Shown: in pieces, positions 63,867 through 64,000 of the stretch
Position numbering within the stretch: position 1 is the first letter of the stretch
How the letters are laid out: each line of letters opens with the position of its first letter
DNA from: Clostridium hydrogenum
Lineage (GTDB): Bacteria; Bacillota; Clostridia; Clostridiales; Clostridiaceae
Length of the DNA: 64,000 nucleotides
NCBI RefSeq assembly: GCF_021432385.1
Contig: NZ_JAEACT010000002.1
Coordinates: forward strand, 434,001-498,000
Direction: 5' to 3'
Notes under the pieces: generated by a model
The model's database searches: none
Seen by the model: only the letters and a program-made list of their open reading frames with translations
What the model was told of the DNA's origin: nothing
Program-made: the position numbers and the translations under genes

Positions 63867-64000
63867 TTGAATACTAATGTATTTTTATTAGTTTTTCACC
63901 TTTTTAATTGAAAAATATAAATTTAAAAATAAGCTCATTATTACTTACATATTTTTCACAAAAATACAAAATAATATACCTATGTTTTAAAATTAATTTA

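Overview
The window is AT-rich chromosomal DNA from an anaerobic, spore-former-type Firmicute, most likely Clostridium sensu stricto. This rests on very low GC, strong AGGAGG-type ribosome binding sites with some TTG/GTG starts, a reverse rubrerythrin, a 62-aa one-cluster ferredoxin, a CD3324-family protein, Trp T-box and preQ1 leaders, and a complete lysine-fermentation operon. The species cannot be fixed from sequence reading alone.

Layout. 0-2.6 kb: end of a DnaD-like gene overlapping dnaC, then eight tRNA genes as two tandem copies of Glu-Val-Asp-Thr on the minus strand. 2.6-11 kb: a GGDEF-EAL protein, a YhgE/Pip membrane protein, a BaiN/HI0933-type flavoprotein, an acetyltransferase, a small membrane-protein locus and an acyl-ACP thioesterase. 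11-22.8 kb: DUF1858 protein, purA, a GT4 glycosyltransferase, an FAD protein, pgsA, a GH25/amidase-fold secreted protein, rubrerythrin, an AbrB regulator, RNase Z and a WecA/TagO-type transferase. 23-26 kb: preQ1 riboswitch followed by queD-queE-folE-queC. 26-37 kb: accessory genes, with a decayed hydrolase, a CPT-like kinase, Nudix, MFS plus MerR, HxlR plus flavin-binding protein, an ABC-F protein, MerR plus a double carboxymuconolactone decarboxylase, and an HExxH protein coupled to a radical SAM protein. 37-39.6 kb: aminopeptidase P and a CD3324-type protein with a structured leader.

40-50 kb is a class I lanthipeptide locus: ABC immunity genes (lanFEG-like), a 58-aa precursor with a CTPGSCW core motif that is absent from the computed ORF list because it is short, full-length lanB, lanT, lanC, and a GNAT acetyltransferase before the terminator. 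No lanP, lanD or lanRK is visible. An AAA-like ATPase/PD-(D/E)XK protein follows.

52-63.4 kb: trpP behind a Trp T-box, then the lysine degradation operon read on the minus strand as kal-kce-kdd-kamA-kamB-kamC-kamD-kamE, with a divergent PucR-type regulator beside kal. A ferredoxin gene closes the window.

The unusual layer is non-coding. At least four families of 100-290 bp palindromic repeats occupy most intergenic gaps. One family (B) sits exactly at stop codons, always in the same orientation relative to the gene, and shows compensatory changes in its stems. Another (A, eight copies) interrupts the queuosine and lysine operons and supplies codons to neighbouring genes. Two genes of antibiotic-resistance-type families (ABC-F at 32.7 kb, CPT-like at 26.6 kb) have short leader ORFs with alternative hairpins that hide the ribosome binding site, which is the architecture of translational attenuation.
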